A DNA stretch of 64,000 nucleotides from Physcia stellaris. Lineage: Eukaryota; Ascomycota; Lecanoromycetes; Caliciales; Physciaceae. The stretch lies in assembly GCA_018902385.1 (NCBI GenBank), contig JABSSW010000011.1:682001-746000 (forward strand), read 5' to 3'. Below are positions 33,850 to 43,640 of this stretch, piece by piece; within the stretch, counting starts at the first letter, position 1; every line of letters begins with the position of its first letter. Below the pieces are notes generated by a model. The model had not been told where the DNA came from and did no database searches. It worked only from the letters and a program-made list of their open reading frames with translations. The position numbers and the translations under genes are program-made.

Positions 33850-34476
33850 TTATCCCCTTCTTCTTCTTCTCCTCCCAAGCTCTCTGCGAACCTTCTTTTC
33901 CGCCGCCAGGTCCGCGGGATCAAAGTCCATCGAGTCCCGGCAATGCTCTGGCACTGGATAACGACTACCATCTCCAAGATCCATCGAAGGCTGTCGAGCC
34001 TTTGGGCTTGGAACCTTGTCTGGCTGTGCTAAAACAATACCGGTCTGTGGAGTACTTGGGATATGTATTCTCAATTTCGGCCGCTCTTTCCTTCCTTTCG
34101 CTGAACCTGAGCTCATGGCACTTCGCCTTGGTGCGCCTAGCTTACAGTCTGTGACTTCGTATGCCGGAGTAGCGGTTTCATGGGGAGCGGGTACGACCAG
34201 CGTATCTTCTGTAGAGTGGTAGCTCGGTGGCAGGGAGATATCTGTATTCTTCCTGTGTAGATCTGGCCTCGGATTGATTGCTTGATCTTCGAGGTCTATG
34301 TTTTTATTGCATTTTTTGAGGAGGCGGCGGTTTGTGACATGCCGGTACCATACACGGATACCGATCACGAGGATGAGGAATGTAAGGAAAGCAGCGGCGT
34401 AAAAGATGTAGCTGAGAGGGAAACAGCCTTCCTCTGTGTCAGTGGTAGCCGCAGGGCAGTTGGAAGAAATGATCAT
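33850..34476 (-). CDS. Single-pass membrane protein, hypothetical
   Basis: Intronless, 208 aa. A short N-terminal segment with two Cys is followed by one clear transmembrane helix (YIFYAAAFLTFLILVIGIRVWY, here split: YIFYAAAFLTF then LILVIGIRVWY, about 24-45) and a long basic, Ser/Pro-rich tail ending in poly-Arg. The layout (short lumenal end, long cytosolic tail with PPSY) is common among uncharacterised fungal plasma-membrane or endosomal adaptors. The PPSY motif could recruit a NEDD4-type ligase such as Rsp5; that is inference. Family not recognised. Confidence 0.65.
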   Translation of the reverse strand: MIISSNCPAATTDTEEGCFPLSYIFYAAAFLTFLILVIGIRVWYRHVTNRRLLKKCNKNIDLEDQAINPRPDLHRKNTDISLPPSYHSTEDTLVVPAPHETATPAYEVTDCKLGAPRRSAMSSGSAKGRKERPKLRIHIPSTPQTGIVLAQPDKVPSPKARQPSMDLGDGSRYPVPEHCRDSMDFDPADLAAEKKVRRELGRRRRRRG

Positions 34477-34899
34477 AGTGGAGTGGGCTTCTAGCGATGT
34501 TGTACGAGAGTGGATAGGTTGAGTCTGTGGGGGTAAGGGAGAGATAAGTTCTGGAACGACTGTGAATGTGAACCGAGACGACGGATTTATTTTATGGAAG
34601 ATTCATATCATTGCATATGAGAAAGAACAAAGGGCAAAGTGGCATATGCTTGCCATGTTGAAAGACGTTGGGACAATGACATTGTACTCTTTGTTGAGCA
34701 ACTAATAGGGAAGTATGAGTCCTCCACCAATGTGAATAAGCTTGACAAAGAACTCCACTTCACTCTCGGATTAGCCGTCACAGTCACAGCCGCAAAGCGC
34801 TGTTGAATAACAAGCATCGAAAACCGGTAGAAGCCGCAGAATCCTAAAGGCCGATTTCCTGCCACGACACTTGATCTTCGAATAACCTTCTCAAAGGTC
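34477..34899. other. Intergenic, no gene recognised
   Basis: About 420 bp between two minus-strand genes. It holds the promoter of the membrane protein and the 3' flank of the 110-aa gene. Confidence 0.4.
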
Positions 34900-35232
34900 T
34901 TAAGGATACCAAACCTTTCCTCCCCTCCTCGTTTCTGTCCCATCCTTATAGACATGCAATGTTCCAAATTTCTTGACCGTCCAATAGGGAACACCATTTT
35001 GATACCGCCATCCAACATAGCTAAGCCTGCAAGTGAAGTGATGATCCTCCCCTCGGCCATGCCAGCATCTCACAACCTTACACTCGGTCTGCCCACAATC
35101 GGGCGCTGTATCGTAAGCGAACTGGTAGACCCGTGTCAATGGATCCATGCTGTCGATGAAATCTTCGATCTCGATCTGATTTGTGTAGCCATATCGACCT
35201 CTGAAGTCTGAGGAAGAAAAGACGAGGACCAT
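34900..35232 (-). CDS. Small hypothetical protein, 110 aa
   Basis: A 110-codon frame with four Cys (DCGQTECKVVRCWHG, FTCRLSYVGW) and a beta-rich, aromatic C-terminal half (PYWTVKKFGTLHVYKDG). There is no signal peptide. The gene model is supported by a 66-bp 5'-UTR intron (35234..35299, GTGAGT...TTCAG) ending one base before the ATG, and a TATATAAG box about 165 bp upstream (35395..35402). The fold could be a small zinc-binding or disulfide-stabilised sandwich. I do not recognise the family. Confidence 0.6.
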   Translation of the reverse strand: MVLVFSSSDFRGRYGYTNQIEIEDFIDSMDPLTRVYQFAYDTAPDCGQTECKVVRCWHGRGEDHHFTCRLSYVGWRYQNGVPYWTVKKFGTLHVYKDGTETRRGGKVWYP

Positions 35233-35394
35233 GCTGAATCGTTGTTAGATGAATCAACACGAGCAATACAAGGTGCAGCCGAGAGTCTTTTAAACTCACC
35301 GAGCTAAGCAACACGGAGACAGGGCAGGTCTTGCTAGTTGGTCGGGCAAGAGCTTTGCGGTTTCAATGCGTGAATGTGATGAGTTGGGACTTTG

Positions 35395-35402
35395 CTTATA
35401 TA
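35395..35402 (-). promoter_or_regulatory. TATA box for the 110-aa gene
   Basis: TATATAAG read on the minus strand, with the 5'-UTR intron between it and the start codon at 35232. Confidence 0.5.
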
Positions 35403-35977
35403 GGTGGGGTCTTTTTTGACCTCGGCAAAGGGCCACTTATGAAACTCTCACCTTGCTCCTCTACAAACTGCTATGGTGGTGTTGAACGAATTTCTACCAC
35501 CGTTCGGTGAACTACCGGCGGACCAATGGTCGACTAGTGTACATGACTTGGAACATGATACAGGGGCGAAGGGCGTAATCCTTCGAGGTCTAACTTGTTA
35601 TTGGTGCTAGCGCGAAATGGAGAATACGAGATCGTGTCAAGCATGATAATAACGGCGGTTGTATATAACGATTACTCTGCAGATGACCAGGACAAAGAAA
35701 CATAAAAGAAGTACCAAGTCTGATGCATGGCATCGTTGGAGAACAGAGTTGAAAAAGGGGCAAAAGAAATCAGAGAGTGTTTATGCAAGGAGATGCTACA
35801 AAACTAGGATGCTCGGTCATTCATCAGTTGCTGATGTGGTGAACGGAATGCTTTGAAACCTTCACATGGAAAGCGCAAGGAATTTTCATGACCAAATCAA
35901 AAGGAGAAAAGTCAAATGAACACCTGTCCGCTCATCAACCTGTCTCTATATGATCGTGTCATCAATCAGACTCAATC
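35403..35977. other. Intergenic, no gene recognised
   Basis: About 575 bp. A 65-codon basic plus-strand frame (35659..35856) has no supporting features. Confidence 0.35.
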
Positions 35978-36226
35978 TCAAGTCTCTCGGACAATTGATC
36001 TCGCGCGGTTTACCTTGCCCTCGATCATAAATACACGAGTCTCAGCCATAGCCCGCTCGGAAACCGTCTCTAGCGTCCTCGTAGCATCCCGCTTGCCAGT
36101 ACAGCCTTCCTTCGCACAGCAAGGCGAATTGGTCGCAGTACAGCCACTCTCGGTGCAGCTGCAAGTCGCTGCATCATTCTTCAGATCCGTCTTGTGCTTG
36201 TCCGGGTCAGTGGTATTGTCTTCCAT
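35978..36226 (-). CDS. Cysteine-rich small protein, metallothionein-like cluster
   Basis: An 82-codon frame starting at an ATG. Residues about 22-42 hold six Cys in 21 positions (CSCTESGC, then PCCAKEGC), including CxC and CC pairs as in small metal-thiolate proteins. The rest is charged and hydrophilic with no signal peptide. A metal-binding role is plausible but the C-terminal half (ETVSERAMAETRVFMIEG) is longer than in classical fungal metallothioneins. It may be a distinct cysteine-rich cytosolic peptide. Expression evidence is lacking. Confidence 0.45.
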   Translation of the reverse strand: MEDNTTDPDKHKTDLKNDAATCSCTESGCTATNSPCCAKEGCTGKRDATRTLETVSERAMAETRVFMIEGKVNRARSIVRET

Positions 36227-36283
36227 GTCCTAGATATTGGTTACCGCTTTGTTAGACTGGAGAGCAGGCAGTTCGATGGTAAA

Positions 36284-36359
36284 CCAGAAGGAAGTTGAAG
36301 AGGCTTTCGACATGGGCTAGTCCAGAAGGAAGTTGAAGAGGCTTTCGACATGGGCTAGT
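36284..36359 (+). repeat. Exact 38-bp tandem duplication
   Basis: CCAGAAGGAAGTTGAAGAGG and the following 18 bases occur twice without a change (36284..36321 and 36322..36359), so the duplication is recent. Confidence 0.9.
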
Positions 36360-36439
36360 CTGAATCCACTGGCCATATAATTTGCTGAAGGATTCAGGGG
36401 GAAAGACAAGCAATACAACCTACTGGAGAGACAAATACC

Positions 36440-37000
36440 AAATGCTGGGGATTTGCTTCAAAGGGCGGCTGGACCTGGTCATGTCAAGATCGTGGAACAC
36501 TTGCTGGCTTTTGAGAAACAGCATGACATCTCATATTCAGAGCTCATCAGTAGAGTCAATATAGCGGCTGCAATAGAAGGCGCAAATAGCTTTGAGTGTT
36601 CGGAGCCTTGGTGGAGGCCTGACCGGAAGCCATTAAGCTAGACCTGAGTATTGTCGGCGATGTCCTTACATATGTGATGGCCAAGAACCAGATCAAGCTC
36701 ATCAAATACCTTCTCGATAATGGAGCTGATCTGAATCGACCATGTGGACCGCATGCAGGATCAGGGCACCATCTTCAGGGGTCAGTCAGACGCTCCTCAT
36801 TGGGGATAACAAGGACTTTGCTGCAAGCTGCAACATGGAGCCCGAGCCGAGCATTCCAATGCCACTCAAGAGGCAGCAAGGCTTGGGCGCCTTGATGTGC
36901 TGGACGTGCTCCATGAATATCAAGCAGGCTTGAACGAGACACTTCCGGCCGACGTGGGGTTCCTGATTCGACACAAAAGGCATCAGTAGGCAAGCCAAAC
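36440..37000 (+). pseudogene. Ankyrin-repeat gene remnant
   Basis: Ankyrin-like pieces appear in different frames on the plus strand: GHVKIVEHLLAFEKQHDI (near 36475), NQIKLIKYLLDNGADLNRP (near 36685) and ATQEAARLGRLDVLDVLHEY (near 36860). They are in the expected order, but no single frame or simple intron set joins them. There is a frame change after about 36770 and a stop after the second block. This is most likely a decayed host ankyrin-repeat protein gene. Confidence 0.6.
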
Positions 37001-37326
37001 GCCGCCACACATCGCAGTACTGGATGGCCAAGTCCACATTACAAGATAGCTGCTAACGCGTGGCGCGAATGCTACTTCCAAAGATACACTGAGCTGAACG
37101 CCAAGTACGATCGCGCATGAGTCGGGGAATAGTTGCCAAAATTGTTTGCTGCTTGATGTATCTTGTCTGTCTTGAATTGCATTTACGTTGAAACATGGAA
37201 AATGGCTGGAGTCTAGCTGTAGGCAGATACCTGAAAGATAACGGCAAAGCGAAAAATAATACGCCATCCCAAATCACAAGCAATATACATGTGCATCTCA
37301 AAGTGACGCCACTGGCGAACCATGTG

Positions 37327-38336
37327 TCATTCAATACGACTGAACCCTCTGTCTTTGAAGTCGGGATGATCACAAATGCAACCCTTTCCGTATCCTAAGC
37401 CTGCATCTTCCATTATGGTGCAATATTCGTCAAAGCTCATCTCGTTTTGCACCTGTTTGTAGTCATCAAGTAAACGGTGATGTCGTTCAATTCGATCATG
37501 GCCATGTCGACGTCTAAGATCATATCGCGAAAGTCTCTCCTGTCCAGGTTTTCGGGGCAACCGATGAAATCCTTCTTGTGCGTATTCTTTCTCACGCCAA
37601 GTAAGTATCGCGCCAATGTCTTCGGGGTCTTCACTGTATTCGAAAGCGTGGTCGAAAACATGTGCAGCTAGAGATCGCATTGGTTTGACGTACTTTATAC
37701 CATAGCGCCGCTCGATATCCTCTTCATCTATGGCATGTCCGATGAACCACTCCTGGTGGGAATCTATTGCAAGAGTCCTGCATTCAGCCTTGGATGCCTT
37801 GTCAAACCATACCGGGAGGAGCTCTTTGGCGCTGCATTTTTCGAGATATTCCTCGAAGTCCTGATCACGCCAACGATACTCCAAAATCCAGAAAGGCTGA
37901 GGTCCGGAGTAGATGAAAGATTCTTCTGCTCGCAAGCGAAAGAGATCTATCAGACGCTTGTACAATTCATCTTTCGGAAGGTTCGAAAATAGTTGATCTG
38001 CGACAGCTTTGTGATCTTTTCCATCGACATCAATTGCCAAGGCAATACAATTCTTCTGAGCTTGTTGTGCTAAAGTACTCAATATTAGTGGATATTTGAC
38101 CATTGGCAATGAAATAGCACCATACATTGCGGATCGATTGACTGTTCTTCTTGTAGTGTACTAGCAGGTCTGCCACATATCTTCTTGTGTTCCTTCCAAT
38201 TGGCTTTTTGACATCTCTTCGAGCAATACGCGACCGATCGGCAACGCGCACAGTGTTGGACTTTGCCCCTGTTTCCACAAGAGGCACAATCCTGCTGGTT
38301 TGGTGGAGTCGGCGATGAGCTGGGAGCCGAGGACAT
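37327..38336 (-). CDS. MYND-type zinc-finger protein
   Basis: The model is complement(37327..38069, 38126..38336), 317 aa, with a 56-bp intron (GTATGG...TTTAG, branch CACTAAT) joining SIDPQ to QQAQKNC. The MYND finger is complete: Cys 17, 20, 29, 32, 38, 42, His 50 and Cys 54 (CASCGNRGKVQHCARC, AYCSKRCQKANWKEHKKIC). The remaining 260 residues form an uncharacterised fungal C-terminal region with aromatic and acidic clusters (FWILEYRWRDQDFEEYL). MYND fingers usually mediate protein-protein contacts, often with Pro-rich partners. Unspliced reading would stop after WSNIH. Target unknown. Confidence 0.82.
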
Positions 38337-39678
38337 CTTGCCGTCTACGTGGAGATGTACGAGAAAATGGAGACTAGAAAGACAACATTCAATCGCAAAA
38401 AGTGAGATATATAGCACACGGGCTAGAAGGGCATTTTCGAGACCTAGAAGGCCTCTATGACGGATATAATTAGTGTTGGACGCCCTTGTGAGACCGAATG
38501 GAGTGCTACAAAAAAGGCTGATTATATAAGCGTCTTCTCATTGGCCCGCTTAGCACATTCATGATTCCAGACGCGTTCGGAACGCGTCACGCTTTAGCGC
38601 AGATCAAATAATAATGCAAGACCTGTCTCTATCAATGATTCGAATAGAGGCAGTCGACATTCAAAGTATACGAGTAAGTAAGCACCCGTTTGATTAATTC
38701 ATCATTGGGGAGAGGCAGTGGCTTCGGTGTACACAGTCGAGATGTCATACTTATGTATGCAGAGAAGATATGTCTGTACTACATGGCAAATCAGTTCGCA
38801 ACACCCACGGCAGTGAGCTCGTCGTAGGTGGCATGGATGTCAAGTCCGTGGGCATGACAGGAATGTTGTGCTGGCAAGCTGAGGTTCTGACATGTAAACC
38901 ACCTTCACGCTTTTACGCCAGCTGGCAATCAGCGAACATGCTTAATGTCCCAAAATGTCCACGACATCCGGGAAAAGTCATGGGATAGCAGACGGAGCCA
39001 TCAAGGACGGGTGTTCGGCACACGCAATCTACCCATCTCGGGTGACTGTTTCTGTTTCATCAGTCACTACAGCAAATTCGCTGATCTATTCACGCTCGGT
39101 ATCACTGCCAGTAAAGTCGACTACGTGGCTTATACATTATGGCCTTCTAGTACAGTAAGTGTCTTAATGCACTTATGTTTGCCTCCTTTCCTGCTTGAGC
39201 CAGCAAAATGACAATCCTTATGCAAAGCCTTATGATGATCAGTTGACACAATTTCGTTCTCCTGCCTGAATCTTTCTCCAACACGTCTATGACAACGATT
39301 TCATCAGTTGTCCTTTGATAGCCATTTCTCGTTACAGCCGCTACGCAAACACTCGTCAATCCGAAGGCGACTTCGTAGATTCATTTCATTAGGTACGTGT
39401 CACTCCCCTCAACGTCATGATTTGCTGTTTTACTAATCTCGTCAGTAGCCAACACGTCGTCTCTCTATTCTCTCGTTAGTATAAGAGTTCAACGCCATCT
39501 ACCCTTGGCTTCCTTTTGTCCACCATCAAAATAAGTCTATTCAACACAATATCCTACCAAAACTTTATCACTACATCAGATCGCATCCAGGGTCCACCTT
39601 ATCCAACTCCATACCCAACCTACTCACACATCCAAATTTGAATTTTCGGCGGAGATCTCTTGGACCACCAAATTCGAG
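38337..39678. other. Intergenic with regulatory-looking palindrome
   Basis: About 1.3 kb. It holds the promoter of the MYND gene (TATATAA on the minus strand near 38521-38530, and a double ACGCGT palindrome at 38570) and the leader of the 48-aa zinc-ribbon gene. No further gene is supported. Confidence 0.45.
38570..38588. promoter_or_regulatory. Perfect palindrome with two ACGCGT boxes
   Basis: GACGCGTTCGGAACGCGTC: two 9-bp arms around one base, each containing ACGCGT, the MluI cell-cycle box recognised by MBF-type (Mbp1/Swi6) factors. It is about 235 bp upstream of the MYND start and 45 bp beyond its TATA-like element. Binding is inferred from the motif only. Confidence 0.5.
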
Positions 39679-39825
39679 ATGGGATACATTTTGTATGAGA
39701 GTCCAGATACCAAGACCGTCAAACTAGAGATGGAATACAGGGCATATCCGTGTCCAGAATGCGGGCACTTGAACCCGGGAACGGCGCTCAACTGTGGCAA
39801 TTGCGGATGGGTGCTCAGATTTTAG
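39679..39825 (+). CDS. Zinc-ribbon microprotein, 48 aa
   Basis: A complete ATG-to-TAG frame of 48 residues. The C-terminal half is CPECGHLNPGTALNCGNCGW, i.e. two CPxCG/CxxCG knuckles spaced 13 residues apart, the pattern of a single zinc ribbon. The N-terminal half is short and charged (YESPDTKTVKLEMEYRAY). The leader is pyrimidine-rich. A random frame would rarely carry such a motif, so I consider it real. Homologous modules mediate protein or nucleic-acid contacts; the specific role is unknown. Confidence 0.65.
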   Translation: MGYILYESPDTKTVKLEMEYRAYPCPECGHLNPGTALNCGNCGWVLRF

Positions 39826-42330
39826 GTCTTGTGCCTACTAGCTAGATCATTGTTGTTTCGTCCATGGGGTAAAGGCGATGACGAGGGATGCGGGCTCAGT
39901 GGGAGGAAGGTAGCCGTGGCGGTATGCGGAGGGTGAAGTAGATGAGAGCATGTCTTACTGTTTTGAACTCTGAGTACGCCAGTCTCCCAATGTCTACATC
40001 GCTATATGGTTGCGTGTAAATGACTTTTGGGTGCCGGGCACGAACGATGACAGTCAGATAATTTCCAATCTACACAAATACAATGGATCTTTCCAATGAT
40101 CTAAGTGCTTCCTCCTACATGAGCGTGACGCTAACGCAATACAAAATGAAACCCCATACCCCATCTTCATCCCAATTGTGACCCTGCGGAACCTTTCGCT
40201 CCACGCTGAACGCAGCGATATATGGCGGAGTATTACTGGGCAAAGGTACGCCGTTCACTAAATTTGTAAACCTGTCAACCCTCCTATCCGTCTTGTGGAG
40301 TGATTTATTAGATTGTTATACGTGAGCCATATGACAGTCACATGAATGAGGTTTTCCGCACATCGGATAGACAATATCGCCAAAAGTGGGATTACTACTG
40401 CTTACCTACTCTCCAAAGTGCGGCTTTCCCATTGGATAGCTCCCAACATTAAAGCCTAAAATGTTCTTGTTTGTGGGAATGAGCTATTTATCGTTAAATG
40501 TTTGGAAACTCAGGGAGAGAGAGGTGGTTTAATCAGTGGATCCTGATCAATAACATGTCTCAGTCATGCTACGTGACTGCCATGTAGACCCTCAGCCACT
40601 TCAGTGGAGACCTTTAGATATCAAGGTTAATCAAGCGTTGAACCATAGTACTCTGGCAAGCAGGATTTAGAAGTCAAGAAGCCTTCCAGCATATACTGCG
40701 ATCCAAACCCCAGCAATGTAGGTAGAATTTAGCCCGGCGTAGATCCTGGAAGCCCCGATCGACGTTGACATGAATCTGATGTCAGCTAAAGAACAAGTTG
40801 TGGTTCTTGCAATAGCAAAAGAGAGCCGATTGAGGCAAGGCTCTGTTCTTCTTCCACCAATTTCCTGGAAAGCCAAAGTGGTTGGGTGTAGCATTGGTGT
40901 GTTGACAGTTGGAGCACTCAACACTTTCTGATAGAGAGTAAAGGAATGCTTGTTATCTTAAAACACTTTTGGGGTCAATAGAATCAGAGTTAGGAGGTCT
41001 GATATCCTATATTTAGCAATGGGAATTGGACTTTACGATAAGTCGATGGGAAACCAGGACGGCAAAACCTACATTACGTATACGTAGTAAATAGATGGTT
41101 CGGATATCGACTCCTATTTCTGGGTCAAACTTTCAGTTGCTCTAGCCTCCTAGCGTTAGTGGTTTCTCTCGGCGAATTTTCGTGGAGGTGGAAATACTCA
41201 TGGGGGAGCCAGCCATACAGACCAAACCGTTTCGTAATTCAATAGTTTTGCTATATATAGCTGCTGTTGACGCCAAATTTAGCATTGTTTGTATGATTGG
41301 AAAACAATGCCTTTAAATCCAGTCATACCGATATGGGCCCACCTCTGGGTGGAAAGGAATCAATTTCAAGTACCCTTATCCTCAAAACTTTTCGAAGCTC
41401 AGTCTGTCCAGAGCGAGTAAGTTTCTCAGCCGAGCCGGCCCTTTACAAGACCTCTGTTACTGATACCCGATCGTAGGCCATCGAGTCACTCCTTGACAGC
41501 TTCCGCCCATAAGATGTTGGCCAACGTCCTCTCGGATGTAGGTAGATACTCTACAGCTTCATCTGTTAAGCTCGAGCAATTCTGGATCCAAATGGCATAC
41601 AAGGACCACTTCATGTCACGCAATAGATAGTAGTCCCATCCTCTTACCCGCGTGAGTGGTCTTCACTTCAGGATCTCGGACAGCATTGGCTTTTGACAAG
41701 CGCGGCTAATATATTAAGTATCTAGCTACCGGCTGTACCTGCATCAAGCCCAGTGCGCCACGAGGTGAACGCACATGACGGGAGTGCAGCCCGACATATA
41801 ACTAGGCGTCGGACAGTACCCTCCGAGTAGCTCCCCAATCATCGAAAGCTGTAGGATCAGTTCGATCTTCGACTTGGACGATAAACGAAACAACAAAACC
41901 CTCACCGCGCTGATACGTGACTGAGTCAGTCGGTAGCGGTAGGAGTTGCAGCGCTTTCTCTCCTTGCGATAGCCGATGCATGACCTTGCATCAATAGTCA
42001 GCCTTCCAAAACAATGCTCACTCTTTGCACACCTCCTGTAATCTCACCATCCTCTCCTTTTCTCAATCACGATCTGCTTTCTCTCTCTCGTTGGCTGCGC
42101 TTCAGTCATGGCGTACAGCAACACCTTGCCAGAAGAAGTGACTCGTATTGACATGCATATAGTGGAAAGGCATCCCAGCCTCATATACGGGATGCACCTG
42201 CGTTTAATAATTTGACCTGAACATTCATTTCTTTATGCCTCTTGCATTTCTGCACTTTGATGAAAACCAGCTGGAATCGACATCTTAAATATAGACCGAG
42301 TTGGTATTGTGACGCCGCCTTGTTTTCAGC
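39826..42330. other. Gene-poor 2.5-kb region
   Basis: I find no coding sequence, tRNA or family-1 MITE. An 85-codon minus-strand frame (40667..40924) lacks supporting features. Base composition is moderate, not strongly AT-rich. The right end includes the leader of the secreted-protein gene. Confidence 0.4.
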
Positions 42331-43008
42331 ATGCGATTAATCCGGAGGTACCCACCTGCAAAACTGGTGCTTTTAATCATTGCCTTGTTAGCTTCATTTA
42401 TTTCTGGGAGCCCATTCCCACCGAATCCCTCGGCAAGGAATGTTGCTTTTCGCTCCATGATCGAACCGATAGCACGCTTCCCTGGACCTGTGCTCAACGC
42501 TGATAAAATATGGGGAGAACTGCAACTCCAACGTCAGCCTTCGCATTCGCTATCTTATACGCAATCAGTCACAAAAAGCGCTAGATCACCGAGAATATCT
42601 CCAAAGAAGCGGACTCTCACTAGGCCTGCAACAGCCTTCGCACTCCAGGTATTCCGCGCTACAGGATTAATCACACCAGTCGAACTAGCCGCCCGCTACC
42701 TCGAAGACTTCTACGATATCATAGCCCTGAAGGTCGAGACTGGATTTTGGGGCTCTGTTCCCCCAATGCATAATCTAGTGCTGAAGAGGTGGAATTACGA
42801 GCTCACGTTTTTCTGCTACGCAGCACCTATTCCATGGGAATTCATTCAGGAAGTAGCGCTCGAGATGTCCTCATGGGCTGAGAGAGGCTTCACTGCTGAG
42901 TTTGACGCCCTTTACATGGCGGTTGACAATTTGGGCAAAGAAATATTCGTCTCCGTTGTTATGAAGCTCGTCCAGGGTAATGGACTGGATCCAATCATAC
43001 ATACTTGA
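42331..43008 (+). CDS. Small secreted protein, candidate effector
   Basis: Intronless, 225 aa, ATG start. A classical signal peptide is present: basic n-region MRLIRRYPPAK, hydrophobic core LVLLIIALLASFI, likely cleavage at SGS-PFP. The mature part has a basic linker (SPRISPKKRTLTRP) then a folded region beginning LITPVELAARYLEDFYDIIA and rich in aromatic residues (GFWGSVPP, WNYELTFFCY, WEFIQEVALEMSSWAERGF). It has a single Cys, so no disulfide fold. I do not recognise the family. Similar short secreted proteins of unknown function are common in ascomycetes. Confidence 0.65.
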   Translation: MRLIRRYPPAKLVLLIIALLASFISGSPFPPNPSARNVAFRSMIEPIARFPGPVLNADKIWGELQLQRQPSHSLSYTQSVTKSARSPRISPKKRTLTRPATAFALQVFRATGLITPVELAARYLEDFYDIIALKVETGFWGSVPPMHNLVLKRWNYELTFFCYAAPIPWEFIQEVALEMSSWAERGFTAEFDALYMAVDNLGKEIFVSVVMKLVQGNGLDPIIHT

Positions 43009-43246
43009 ACCAATGACGTCTCCACGCATAGCTGGCTCACAGCTGTCAAAGCTTTACCGTACGTACGGTCTTGCTGTGCATGAGATTGTATATTCGGATG
43101 TACCCACAGGATACACATACCCGCAGTCAACTGTGAAGCCACTAAACAATAAATCCTCAGTCCGCACCGAGGCCCGGAAAAACGAAGCAGACAGCTAAAG
43201 CTATGCCATCACTGTACCGGGAACTGCTGCCTTGGCAGCGACATTA

Positions 43247-43473
43247 TGTCATGGTCTGGTAGCAAGTGGTGCTAACTTTTTGGATATATCGAGAGATCCA
43301 CAATTACCCGACTTAGGACGTAATCAGAACTTGATGTTTCTTTCATGTCGTCTTCATGTCATTTTCATATCATCTTCATGGATCGTGTGTCAATCACGGG
43401 TACGCGTCTTGTCATATTCGATGTATTGGTGGCGATGCTTGGGGGAGGGATAGCACCACACCAGACCATGGGA
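43247..43473 (+). mobile_element. MITE family 1, copy 5 (forward)
   Basis: 227 bp with TGTCATGGTCTGGTAGCAAG at the left, CACCACACCAGACCATGGGA at the right, and TA on both sides. It is longer than the 206-bp form because of extra sequence in the TCATGTC-rich interior. GGGTACGCGTCTTGTC is intact. Confidence 0.85.
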
Positions 43474-43495
43474 TACCATGCACGGGCAAGATCTA

Positions 43496-43550
43496 ACCCT
43501 CATGGCTTGGCATTACTCTGTATAAGCTGGTCCTGCCAAGCCACAAGGGT
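43496..43550. repeat. Inverted repeat, 17-bp arms
   Basis: Arms ACCCTCATGGCTTGGCA and TGCCAAGCCACAAGGGT pair with two mismatches across a 21-base loop. It could form a stable hairpin. No protein or known RNA is associated. Confidence 0.6.
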
Positions 43551-43620
43551 CACGCCCGTCCATGGGATAGGATCCAGAAAGCTAGAGATCTGTCCTTGCC
43601 AGGCACAGCATATGAACCAA

Positions 43621-43640
43621 ACCCCCAGAGCGCTGGGGGT
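43621..43640. repeat. Short GC-rich hairpin
   Basis: ACCCCCAG-AGCG-CTGGGGGT, a perfect 8-bp stem with a 4-base loop, extended by CCAA/TTGG after a small bulge. Confidence 0.6.

Larger units (their letters stand above)
36227..37326. other. Intergenic stretch with decayed ankyrin gene
   Basis: Contains an exact 38-bp duplication and a plus-strand ankyrin-gene remnant (listed separately). The remainder to 37326 holds nothing I can support. Confidence 0.4.

Noticed and set aside
40667-40924. 85-codon minus-strand frame
   Set aside because: No family signature, no TATA box or introns to support it.
43560-43569. Solo CCATGGGATA as a further MITE copy
   Set aside because: Only 10 bp match the MITE end; no interior sequence follows, so it is not counted.
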